A stretch of 8,625 nt of DNA, taken from Actinomycetes bacterium (GTDB lineage Bacteria; Actinomycetota; Actinomycetes; Mycobacteriales; Micromonosporaceae). The notes below the pieces were generated by a model. The model had not been told where the DNA came from and did no database searches. It saw only the letters and a list, made by a program, of their open reading frames with translations. Positions 1-6,992 of the stretch are shown here, piece after piece. Where the stretch lies: positions 1 to 8,625 of the forward strand of contig JAEZGP010000168.1 of NCBI GenBank assembly GCA_023437285.1, given 5' to 3'. The first letter of the stretch is position 1. Each line of letters begins with the position of its first letter. The translations under genes and the position numbers were made by a program.

Positions 1-2
1 TC

Positions 3-878
3 GCCTCGGCCCTCGACGCGGCCGCCCGCCGGGGCGACGAGACCCTGCTGCGCGGGTTGGCCGCCATCGCCACCCGGCTGGCCGACGGCACACGCGTGCG
101 CGCGTATCTGCTGGGTCTGGACGTCACCGGCGACGGCCGCGCGATCGTCGCGATGGGCGACCCGGACCGCGCGACGGACGTGCTCACCTACGTGCCCGGC
201 GCGAACACGGCGCTGGGCTCGCTGGGCGGCCTGCTGGACCGCACCGACCGGATGCGCGACGCCGCCGAGCGGATCGACGGCGCGGCCGACCGCCACGACG
301 TGAGCACGATCCTGTGGCTGGGCTACGACGCCCCCGAGTGGGCCAGCGCGATGTCGGCCTCGGCGGCCCACGCCGCCGTGCCGGACCTCGACCGCTTCCT
401 CGACGGGCTGCGCGCCACCCACGAGAGCGCCCCCGCGCACCAGACGGTACTGGGACACTCGTACGGGTCACTGGTGGTCGGGGCCGCCGCCCGCGACGCC
501 GGCCTCGACGCCGACGACGTGGTGTTCATCGGCAGCTCCGGCGTGGGCGTCGAGTCGGCCGACCGGCTGAAGCTTCCGGACGGGCACGTCTGGTCCAGCA
601 CCGCCCGCACCGATCCGTTCGCGTACGCGGCGCCGGGCTTCGGGCAGTTCGTGCGCGACGCCGCCCACAACCTCACCGACCCGTTCGGCCGCTGGTACGC
701 CGACCCTGTCCCCAACGTCGACATGTGGCACGGGCACAACCCCAGCGACCGGGCGTTCGGTGCGAACGTGTTCACCAGCGACCCGCGCGGCGGCCACTCT
801 GGATATTTCGACGGGGCCGGCCTCGAAAATATCGCGCGTATCGCGCTCGGGGCCGAACACCAGGCCCATGTCCACTAG
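3..878 (+). CDS. DUF1023 alpha/beta hydrolase, C-terminal part (5' truncated by window edge)
   Basis: The reading frame is already open at the first complete codon (position 3) and ends at TAG 876-878, so 291 residues are visible and the true start lies upstream. The TTG at 57 is only an internal codon. The fragment has the DUF1023 pattern: a TYVPGANT strand, an ILWLGYDAPEW segment, then the nucleophile elbow GHSYGS with Ser at codon 459-461 (visible residue 153). The probable acid is Asp204 in ARTDPFAYA and the probable base is His265 in GGHSGYFD near the C-terminus, giving a plausible Ser-Asp-His triad. DUF1023 members are actinobacterial alpha/beta hydrolases, mostly of unknown substrate, so only an esterase- or peptidase-like activity can be suggested. 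Full-length members usually carry a further helical N-terminal region, which is missing here because of the window edge. The next gene, vapB, starts 54 bases after the stop and has its own probable promoter. Confidence 0.88.
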   Translation, partial: ASALDAAARRGDETLLRGLAAIATRLADGTRVRAYLLGLDVTGDGRAIVAMGDPDRATDVLTYVPGANTALGSLGGLLDRTDRMRDAAERIDGAADRHDVSTILWLGYDAPEWASAMSASAAHAAVPDLDRFLDGLRATHESAPAHQTVLGHSYGSLVVGAAARDAGLDADDVVFIGSSGVGVESADRLKLPDGHVWSSTARTDPFAYAAPGFGQFVRDAAHNLTDPFGRWYADPVPNVDMWHGHNPSDRAFGANVFTSDPRGGHSGYFDGAGLENIARIALGAEHQAHVH

Positions 879-901
879 AGACCGATGGCGATAGGTATGC
901 A

Positions 902-925
902 ACCGTAGGTGCGCGGTAGTACGGT
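902..925 (+). promoter_or_regulatory. Probable vapBC promoter and autoregulatory operator
   Basis: A perfect 6-bp inverted repeat, ACCGTA (902-907) and TACGGT (920-925), is separated by 12 bases. The right arm TACGGT also fits the actinobacterial -10 pattern TAnnnT and lies 7 bases before the vapB ATG at 933. That is the spacing expected for a leaderless or nearly leaderless transcript. No Shine-Dalgarno sequence precedes the ATG, which agrees with this reading. No convincing -35 box is visible. VapB antitoxins commonly repress their own operons by binding inverted repeats over the promoter, so a site on the -10 box makes sense. Six-base arms can arise by chance, so the operator role is inference. 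Confidence 0.42.
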
Positions 926-932
926 CGCTCGC

Positions 933-1142
933 ATGAAGGCGCTTGTCAATATTGACGAGAATGATCTCGCGCTAGCCGCTGCGCTGCTCGGCACGTCGAA
1001 CCGGCGCGAGACGATCTCCGCGGCCCTGCGCGTCGTCGCGGACCGCCAACGCCTCGTGGCGCGCTCGCACCAGGATTGTCTGGCCATCGGCGTCGGCGCC
1101 GACATCACCGACCCGATCGTCATGGCCCGGGCGCGCCGATGA
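933..1142 (+). CDS. vapB: VapB-type antitoxin
   Basis: This 69-residue protein is encoded directly upstream of a PIN-domain toxin. The start is taken as ATG 933 (MKALVNIDENDLAL...). A GTG at 909 would add eight residues unlike the family and would put the start inside the inverted repeat. Residues 3-40 match the short ribbon-helix-helix/VapB pattern: a beta strand VNIDEND, then a helix with an LLGTSNRRETISAALR segment, as in antitoxins ending their DNA-binding part with a 'T.KRE.I..AL' motif. The C-terminal tail (about residues 45-69) is where VapB proteins normally bind and mask the toxin. The stop TGA 1140-1142 overlaps the vapC start in an ATGA junction, so the two are translationally coupled. 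No Shine-Dalgarno sequence is visible. VapB would neutralise VapC and, with it, probably repress the operon through the inverted repeat at 902-925. Confidence 0.85.
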   Translation: MKALVNIDENDLALAAALLGTSNRRETISAALRVVADRQRLVARSHQDCLAIGVGADITDPIVMARARR

Positions 1143-1621
1143 CGCAAGGCACCACCCCGGCCGACGACGCCGGGCCGCATCTGCCCGCCATCCCCGCGCG
1201 ACACCGGCTCTACCTCATCGACACCTCGGCCCAGGCGCGCATCTGCCACCCCGGCATCCGGGAGATCATCGTCGCCCTCATCGCCGACCGCGTCGCCGCC
1301 ACCTGCGTGACCGTCGACCTGGAGGTCGGCTTCTCGGGCCGCTGCCACGAGGACGTACGCGGCATCGCCGAGCGCCGACGGGAGCTCTACCAGGTCCTCC
1401 CGATCACCGAGACGATCGCGGACCGGGCGCGCGAGGTGCAGATACGACTCGCCAAACGCGGCACCCACCGCGCCGCCGGCCTCGTCGACCTGCTCACCGC
1501 CGCCGTCGCCGAGCACCACGACGCCGTCCTCCTGCACTACGACGAGGAGTTCGAACGCATCGCGGCGGTCACCGGCCAGTCCCAGGCCTGGATAGCCCCA
1601 CCCGGCTCCCTCGACCACTGA
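1139..1621 (+). CDS. vapC: VapC-type PIN-domain ribonuclease toxin
   Basis: A 160-residue protein starting at ATG 1139, which overlaps the vapB stop by four bases. The PIN-domain acidic residues are in order: Asp28 in YLIDTSAQAR, Glu62 in VDLEVGFSGR, Asp117 in LVDLLTAAVAEHH, and Asp135 in LLHYDEEFERIAAVTGQ. These coordinate Mg2+ for RNA cleavage in the family. The HRAAGLVDLL and HYDEEFE...TGQ...W..P.GSLD segments are typical of actinobacterial VapC proteins. VapC toxins cut tRNA or rRNA to arrest translation when the antitoxin is degraded; the target here cannot be read from sequence. A low-complexity N-terminal extension of about 20 residues (TQGTTPADDAGPHLP...) precedes the first PIN strand and is longer than usual. 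A start further in is possible, but the ATGA coupling favours 1139. All four key acids are intact, so the toxin is probably functional. Confidence 0.92.
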   Translation: MTQGTTPADDAGPHLPAIPARHRLYLIDTSAQARICHPGIREIIVALIADRVAATCVTVDLEVGFSGRCHEDVRGIAERRRELYQVLPITETIADRAREVQIRLAKRGTHRAAGLVDLLTAAVAEHHDAVLLHYDEEFERIAAVTGQSQAWIAPPGSLDH

Positions 1622-1749
1622 CCCGGCCACGCCCTTCTACCGAATGTGCGCTGCGTTTCCCGAGTGGGACGGCGTGAACCCGCTTCCGGGGGTGCACCCA
1701 TGGCGGCCCGGCGGCACTTTTAGGGCAAATGCTGACGAAAACTATGCCT

Positions 1750-1833
1750 GCTGATCGTTCACAGTGGATTCGTGGAACGATTGTGGTGCCATAGCGCCAA
1801 CAACTGTCCACGAATCCACTGTGGATGATCGTT
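1750..1833. repeat. 64-bp palindromic element with 17-bp terminal inverted repeats and flanking direct repeats (MITE-like or terminator)
   Basis: The left arm CACAGTGGATTCGTGGA (1760-1776) is the exact reverse complement of the right arm TCCACGAATCCACTGTG (1807-1823). The 30-base centre can pair further as RNA: 1785-1789 with 1794-1798 around a CATA loop, and TTG 1781-1783 with CAA 1801-1803. The unit therefore folds almost end to end. Directly outside the arms lie GCTGATCGTT (1750-1759) and GATGATCGTT (1824-1833), identical at 9 of 10 bases, like a target-site duplication. The arms are AT-richer than the surrounding DNA. The element lies in the spacer between convergent vapC and the SGNH gene, where a bidirectional terminator would also make sense, but there is no T-tract. 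It codes for nothing recognisable. I see the structure directly; the mobile-element reading is inference. Confidence 0.6.
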
Positions 1834-1885
1834 ACGTACGACTGGGCGGCGCTTTCAGGGGCACCATCCAGCGGACGTCATGCCA

Positions 1886-3172
1886 CTACGAACAGGAGAC
1901 GGTGGGGACGGAGTTGGTACCGTTCCACGTACCGATGAAGCCGAACGTGGTGGTCGCACCCGCGGCGAGGGTGCCGTTCCAGGCGGCATTCGACGCGGTT
2001 ACCGTCGCGCCGCTGCTGGTCAGCGTGGCAGCCCACGCCTGGGTGATCGTCTGGCCGTTGGCGTACGTCCACGACGCCGTCCAGCCGCTGATCGCCGAGG
2101 CACCGGCGGTGACAGTGACCTCACCCTGGAAGCCGCCCGGCCACTCACCCGCGATCCGGTACGTAGCGGAGCACGCCCCGCCCGGAACCACCGCCGACGT
2201 GGGCGGCCGCGACGTGACAACCACCGAGGTCGGCGGACGCGACGTAACCACCACCGATGTCGGCGGCCGAGAGGTCACAACCACCGAAGTCGGCGGCCGA
2301 GAGGTCACAACACCCGACTTCGGTGGACGCGACGTCACAACCACCGAGGTCGGCGGACGGGAGGTTACGACACCCGACGTCGGCGGACGCGACGTGACAA
2401 CCACCGAGGTCGGCGGGCGGGAGGTCGCCGACGACGACGTCGGGGTGACGCCGCCGATGGCGGCCGCGAGCGGGGCGTACCACTTGTCGGCCATCTTTGT
2501 GATGCCGGCCGGGTCGGAGGGGTGTACGCCGTCGTAGGTGTCCGTGGCCGGGACCCAGCCCGTCGCCTGGTCGACGACCGTGATGGGCGATTGGGGCGTG
2601 GTCTTCGACGCGGCCCACGCGGGGATCGCGTTGTTGAAGGCGGTCGTACGGGCCGGACAGTCGCCGCAGGTGCTCGGCGCGACGGGGATGATCTGCGCGA
2701 CGAGGATCTTCATGTTGGGGTTGCTGGCCCGCATCTGGTCGACGAGGGTGCTGAACGCGGCGAGGATGGTGCTCGGCGCGATGTTGCTCCACACGTCGTT
2801 GGTACCGAAGTGCATGACCACGATGTCCGGGGTGGTGGCCGCGAGCCAGGCCGGCAGCATGTTCTGGTTGGCGACGTTGGTGACCAGGTAGCCGCCGTGG
2901 CCCTCGTTGTCACCGTCGTAGCTCACGCCGCAGCCCTGCGGGGGCTGGGTACCGACGAAGTCGATGTTGGTGTAGCCGGCGTTGATGAGCTTGTTCCACA
3001 GCAGCGCGCGCCAGCAGCCGGGGTTGCCGGTGATGGAGTCGCCGAGCGGCATGATCCTGACCGGGCCGGCGGCGCTGGCGGCCGGGGCGGCGACCGCCGC
3101 CTGGGCCACCAGGTAACCGAGTGCCAGGACCAGGGCCGCCAGGAGCGCCTGGAGCGCGGATCTTTTCCGCAT
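1886..3172 (-). CDS. Secreted SGNH hydrolase (carbohydrate esterase-like) with CBM2 cellulose-binding domain
   Basis: A 428-residue exported enzyme. The chosen start is ATG 3172 (MRKRSALQALL...), because GAGAGGA at 3185-3179 is a good Shine-Dalgarno sequence six bases upstream and a signal peptide follows at once. The open frame up to 3250 lacks these. Domains: signal peptide, residues 1 to about 35 (basic start, hydrophobic core, AxA-type sites in PAASAAG). SGNH domain, about 37-240, with GDSITG (nucleophile Ser46), Gly94 in GHGGY, GTND (Asn125) and DGVHP (Asp214/His217), all catalytic blocks intact. A linker of eight 10-residue TSRPPTSVVV-type repeats, 250-329. CBM2, 333-428, with likely binding Trp344, Trp364 or Trp368, and Trp398, and a Cys334-Cys427 pair typical of the domain. 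SGNH-CBM2 proteins of actinomycetes are annotated as lipases or acetyl (xylan) esterases of family CE3 type; the substrate is probably acetylated plant polysaccharide. It lies 121 bases downstream of glmS on the same strand. Confidence 0.93.
   Translation of the reverse strand: MRKRSALQALLAALVLALGYLVAQAAVAAPAASAAGPVRIMPLGDSITGNPGCWRALLWNKLINAGYTNIDFVGTQPPQGCGVSYDGDNEGHGGYLVTNVANQNMLPAWLAATTPDIVVMHFGTNDVWSNIAPSTILAAFSTLVDQMRASNPNMKILVAQIIPVAPSTCGDCPARTTAFNNAIPAWAASKTTPQSPITVVDQATGWVPATDTYDGVHPSDPAGITKMADKWYAPLAAAIGGVTPTSSSATSRPPTSVVVTSRPPTSGVVTSRPPTSVVVTSRPPKSGVVTSRPPTSVVVTSRPPTSVVVTSRPPTSVVVTSRPPTSAVVPGGACSATYRIAGEWPGGFQGEVTVTAGASAISGWTASWTYANGQTITQAWAATLTSSGATVTASNAAWNGTLAAGATTTFGFIGTWNGTNSVPTVSCS
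2186..2425 (-). repeat. Eight 30-bp in-frame tandem repeats encoding the Thr/Ser/Pro linker
   Basis: Exactly eight contiguous 30-bp units encode TSRPPTSVVV-like decapeptides between the catalytic domain and the CBM2. On the plus strand each unit resembles ACCGAGGTCGGCGGACG plus flanks. The units at 2306-2365 and 2366-2425 form a 60-bp higher-order repeat differing at only 6 positions, and encode the same VV/GV alternation of decapeptides. This suggests a recent duplication of a two-unit block. One unit has Lys in place of Thr (PPKSGV). The peptide is typical of a flexible, potentially O-glycosylated linker joining a hydrolase to a carbohydrate-binding module. Copy number is likely to vary between strains by slippage or unequal crossing-over, always in frame. 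Confidence 0.93.
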
Positions 3173-3293
3173 GGGGGGTCCTCTCGGGTTGCGGACGATC
3201 GGCGCGGCCAGCCAGACGAACCGGTTAATGCCGGCTCGGCCGCATCTCATCGACCGATGCTAATGACCCGAGGTGAACCGCGACAGTTGCGCG
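3173..3293 (-). promoter_or_regulatory. glmS-SGNH spacer with two short palindromes, possible promoter region of the SGNH gene
   Basis: This 121-base gap separates the glmS stop from the SGNH start. It contains an 8-bp palindrome AACCGGTT (3219-3226) and an interrupted palindrome CATCGACCGATG (3248-3259). Overlapping the latter, the minus strand reads TAGCAT (3262-3257), which fits a TAnnnT -10 box, with no good -35 box. Polysaccharide-degrading enzymes are often controlled by LacI- or GntR-type repressors binding such palindromes, so an operator is possible. I do not recognise a known consensus; in particular it is not the CebR-type TGGGAGCGCTCCCA. No terminator with a T-tract is visible after glmS, so read-through from glmS cannot be excluded. 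Confidence 0.28.
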
Positions 3294-5183
3294 CTACTCC
3301 ACCGTGACGGACTTGGCGAGGTTGCGCGGCTGGTCGACGTCGAGGCCGCGAGCGCTGGCCACCTCACAGGCGAACACCTGCAACGGTACGGTCGTCAGCA
3401 GCGGGGCGAGCAGCGTCGGCGCGGCCGGAACTTCCACGAGGTGATCGGCGTACGGGCGGACCGCCTCGTCACCCTCCTCGGCGATGACGATCGTCCGCGC
3501 GCCTCTGGCCCGTACCTCCTGGATGTTTGACACGACCTTGTCGTGCAGGAGGCTGCGGCCCTTGGACGACGGAACCACGCAGACGACCGGGGTACCTTCC
3601 TCGATCACGGCGATCGGCCCGTGCTTGAGCTCGCCGGCGGCGAAGCCCTCGGCGTGGATGTACGCGAGTTCCTTGAGCTTGAGCGCGCCTTCCAGGGCGA
3701 CCGGGTAGCCGACGTGCCGGCCGATGAACAGGATCGTGTTGACGTCGACGAGCGAGCGGGCCAGCTCCCGGACGGGCTCCATCGTGGACAGCACCCGGGC
3801 GATCGCGTCCGGCATCGCCTGGAGCTGGGCGACGATCGCGCCGACCTCGTCGGCGAACTTGATCCCGCGGACCTGGGCGAGGTGCAGGCCGACGAGGTAG
3901 CAGGCGGCGAGCTGGGTGAGGAACGCCTTCGTGGACGCGACCGCGATCTCGGGGCCGCCGTGGGTGTAGAGCACGGCGTCGGACTCGCGCGGGATGGTGG
4001 AGCCGTTGGTGTTGCAGATGGCCAGGACGCGCGCCTTCTGCTCGCGGGCGTGGCGCAGCGCCATGAGGGTGTCCATGGTCTCGCCGGACTGCGAGATCAC
4101 CACGACGAGCGTGGACCGGTCGAGCACCGGGTCGCGGTAGCGGAACTCGCTGGCCAGCTCGACCTCGCAGGGGATGCGGGTCCAGTGCTCGATGGCGTAC
4201 TTCGCGACGAGGCCGGAGTGGTACGCCGTACCGCAGGCCACGATGAAGATCTTGTCGACGTCGCGCAGGTCCTGGTCGGTGAGGCGGACCTCGTCCAGCA
4301 TGATCTCGCCGGTCTCGCTGAGGCGGCCGCGCAGCGTGTCGGCCACCGCCTGCGGCTGCTCGGCGATCTCCTTGAGCATGAACCAGTCGTAGCCGCCCTT
4401 CTCGGCGGCGGCGGCGTCCCAGTCGACGTGGTAGTCCTTGCCCTGCGCGGGCTGCCCGTCGAACGTGGTGACCACGATCTCGTCGGCGGTGATCCGGACA
4501 ACCTGGTCCTGGCCGAGCTCGACCGCGTCGCGGGTGTGCTCGATGAACGCGGACACGTCGCTGGCCAGGTAGTTCTCGCCCTGCCCGCGGCCCACGACGA
4601 GGGGCGAGTTGCGCCGCGCGCCGACCACGACGCCGGGGGTGTCGGCGTCGATCGCGAGCAGCGTGAACGCGCCCTCCAGGCGCCGGCACACCCGGCGCAT
4701 GGCCTCCGCGAGCACCTCGCCCTTGTCGTCGCTCGGGTGAGTACGCAGGGCGGCGAGCTCGGCGGCGAGCAGATGGGCGGCGACCTCCGTGTCGGTGTCG
4801 CTGCCGAACTCGATGCCGGCCGCCTCCAGCTCGGCCCGCAGGCGACCGAAGTTTTCGATGATGCCGTTGTGGATGACGGCAACCCGGCCGTCGACCGAGT
4901 GGTGCGGGTGCGCGTTGCGGTCCGTCGGCCCGCCGTGGGTGGCCCACCGGGTGTGCCCGATGCCGCTCGTGCCGGCGCTCATGGCGGCGCCGCCGTCGGG
5001 ACTGCCGGCCAGAGCCTTCTCCAGGTTGGCGAGCTTGCCCGCCCGCTTGCGGACGAGTAGTTCGCCGCCGTCGACGATGGCCACGCCCGCCGAGTCATAA
5101 CCCCGGTACTCCAGCCGACGGAGACCGTCGAGCACGATCCCCAGCGCCGGTCGGGCGCCCACGAAACCCACGATGCCGCACAT
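3294..5183 (-). CDS. glmS: Glutamine--fructose-6-phosphate aminotransferase (isomerizing)
   Basis: GlmS converts fructose-6-phosphate and glutamine to glucosamine-6-phosphate and glutamate, the first committed step to UDP-GlcNAc for peptidoglycan, in the cytoplasm. The 629-residue length is normal for actinobacteria, slightly longer than E. coli GlmS. The start ATG 5183 is fixed by the N-terminal MCGIVGFVG, where Cys2 is the glutaminase nucleophile after Met removal. The class II glutaminase domain spans about 1-230, with HTRWATHG (77-84) and IHNGIIENF (104-112). The first SIS domain follows from about 305, with VACGTAYHSG and SQSGET (364-369). The second SIS domain starts near 475, with KLKELAYIHAE (probable catalytic Glu505), ELKHGP (His521) and the invariant C-terminal PRNLAKSVTVE (Lys624). 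No domain is damaged. The spacer upstream is shared with a divergent small gene. The glmS ribozyme of Firmicutes is absent. Confidence 0.98.
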   Translation of the reverse strand: MCGIVGFVGARPALGIVLDGLRRLEYRGYDSAGVAIVDGGELLVRKRAGKLANLEKALAGSPDGGAAMSAGTSGIGHTRWATHGGPTDRNAHPHHSVDGRVAVIHNGIIENFGRLRAELEAAGIEFGSDTDTEVAAHLLAAELAALRTHPSDDKGEVLAEAMRRVCRRLEGAFTLLAIDADTPGVVVGARRNSPLVVGRGQGENYLASDVSAFIEHTRDAVELGQDQVVRITADEIVVTTFDGQPAQGKDYHVDWDAAAAEKGGYDWFMLKEIAEQPQAVADTLRGRLSETGEIMLDEVRLTDQDLRDVDKIFIVACGTAYHSGLVAKYAIEHWTRIPCEVELASEFRYRDPVLDRSTLVVVISQSGETMDTLMALRHAREQKARVLAICNTNGSTIPRESDAVLYTHGGPEIAVASTKAFLTQLAACYLVGLHLAQVRGIKFADEVGAIVAQLQAMPDAIARVLSTMEPVRELARSLVDVNTILFIGRHVGYPVALEGALKLKELAYIHAEGFAAGELKHGPIAVIEEGTPVVCVVPSSKGRSLLHDKVVSNIQEVRARGARTIVIAEEGDEAVRPYADHLVEVPAAPTLLAPLLTTVPLQVFACEVASARGLDVDQPRNLAKSVTVE

Positions 5184-5191
5184 GCCTCAGG

Positions 5192-5237
5192 AGCCTACCC
5201 ATCTTCGCTCAAAGTCGCTGCGCGCAAACCCGACTTT
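5192..5237 (-). promoter_or_regulatory. Probable glmS promoter (-10) with upstream inverted repeat
   Basis: Read on the minus strand, TAGGCT (5197-5192) fits a TAnnnT -10 box and lies 8 bases before the glmS ATG, so the transcript would have almost no leader. The only GAGG nearby is one base from the ATG, too close to act as a normal Shine-Dalgarno sequence, which supports that reading. Just upstream is a 7-bp perfect inverted repeat, AAAGTCG (5211-5217) and CGACTTT (5231-5237), with 13 bases between. It covers the place where a -35 box would be, so it could be a repressor or activator site. A shorter outer pair CTCAA (5208-5212) / TTGAG (5250-5254) nests around it. No regulator is identified; the role is inference. 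Confidence 0.35.
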
Positions 5238-5446
5238 CGCGCACGCCTGTTGAGTGAAACGGCCCACGGCAGGCCTGGACAAGGAAAGTGTCGGATTTAT
5301 TTCACAGCAGGTTAAGTCCTATTGATCCTTTTCTAGCCTTTGCGTGGCTATCCGGGCTTGCGACACTGTGCGGTAGGGGCGCGCACCGCGCCAGAACCAC
5401 GAAGATGCGGCGCCGCGACGGGCCGCACTTGGGGGCACTGGAGACC

Positions 5447-5770
5447 ATGACGTACCCGCAGAAACCCGCGGATCGGCCGGACCGCCAGCAGCCTTCGTCA
5501 CCCGTGCCACCCCAACAGCGGCCGGCTGCCGACGAACCCGCCTTCCTCAGCGACGAGGACTCCCTGTCCTACCGTCCGCCACCGCCGTACCCCCCGACCA
5601 GCGAGCTGCCGGTGTTCAAGCCGGTCGCGATCCCGCCGCCCACCCGCCGGCCCCCCGCCGCCGGGAACCGCAACGGCGTGCTCGTCGGTATCATCATCGG
5701 CCTCGTCGTGCTCGGCTGTGTCGGGCTTGGCATCGCCGGGATCTTCCTGCTCAGCGCCGGTGGCCGCTAG
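5447..5770 (+). CDS. Small proline-rich protein with a single C-terminal transmembrane helix, unknown function
   Basis: A 107-residue protein that I cannot assign to a named family. The start is taken as ATG 5447 (MTYPQKPADRP...), preceded by GGAG at 5440-5443. An upstream GTG at 5288 would add 53 residues with no family-like character. Residues 1-73 are hydrophilic and rich in Pro, Gln and Arg, with a YRPPPPYPP run at 42-50 and an acidic patch FLSDEDSLS at 33-41. Residues 77-102 form one hydrophobic, glycine-rich helix (GVLVGIIIGLVVLGCVG...), followed by a five-residue tail. With Arg75 before the helix, the proline-rich part is probably cytoplasmic and the C-terminus outside. Such small Pro-rich membrane proteins are frequent in actinomycetes and mostly uncharacterised. 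It is divergent from glmS and ends nine bases before the aminotransferase start. Its TAG stop forms part of that gene's probable -10 box. Confidence 0.72.
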   Translation: MTYPQKPADRPDRQQPSSPVPPQQRPAADEPAFLSDEDSLSYRPPPPYPPTSELPVFKPVAIPPPTRRPPAAGNRNGVLVGIIIGLVVLGCVGLGIAGIFLLSAGGR

Positions 5771-5773
5771 ATT
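5768..5773 (+). promoter_or_regulatory. Probable -10 box for a leaderless aminotransferase transcript
   Basis: TAGATT fits the TAnnnT -10 consensus and is followed by six bases and then GTG at 5780. That is the spacing at which transcription begins on the start codon itself. The first three bases are the stop codon of the upstream small gene. No Shine-Dalgarno sequence lies before the GTG, and no strong -35 box is seen 17-18 bases upstream (TTCCTG at 5744-5749 is weak). The aminotransferase could also be reached by read-through from the upstream gene. Leaderless transcripts are common in actinobacteria; the assignment here rests on spacing alone. Confidence 0.45.
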
Positions 5774-5779
5774 CGCACT

Positions 5780-6985
<1,206 letters not shown>

Positions 6986-6992
6986 CGCCGCC

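Noticed and set aside
1800..1830. DnaA boxes (TTGTCCACA-like matches near CTGTCCACG and TGTGGATGA)
   Set aside because: Each has mismatches, both are by-products of the inverted-repeat arms, and no dnaA, dnaN or AT-rich unwinding region is nearby.
2186..2425. CRISPR array
   Set aside because: The 30-bp units are directly contiguous without spacers and encode a continuous peptide linker in frame with both flanking domains.
3173..3250. Earlier start for the SGNH protein at 3250
   Set aside because: It would place 26 residues before a textbook signal peptide and ignore the GAGAGGA ribosome binding site for ATG 3172.
1880..3307. 475-codon open frame on the plus strand opposite the SGNH gene
   Set aside because: Its translation is Arg/Gly/Asp-rich with no domain, as expected for an antisense frame in GC-rich DNA. 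The minus strand carries a signal peptide, all SGNH blocks and a CBM2.
3543..5060. 505-codon open frame on the plus strand opposite glmS
   Set aside because: It is the mirror of conserved glmS codons, with low-complexity Gly/Asp/Val-rich product and no recognisable fold.
5184..5300. glmS ribozyme or riboswitch in the glmS leader
   Set aside because: The glmS ribozyme is known from Firmicutes and relatives; the space between the likely transcript start and the ATG is only a few bases, leaving no room for a structured RNA.
5288..5446. N-terminal extension of the small membrane protein from GTG 5288
   Set aside because: The extra 53 residues lie in AT-richer promoter-like DNA and do not resemble the rest of the protein, and ATG 5447 has a GGAG just upstream.
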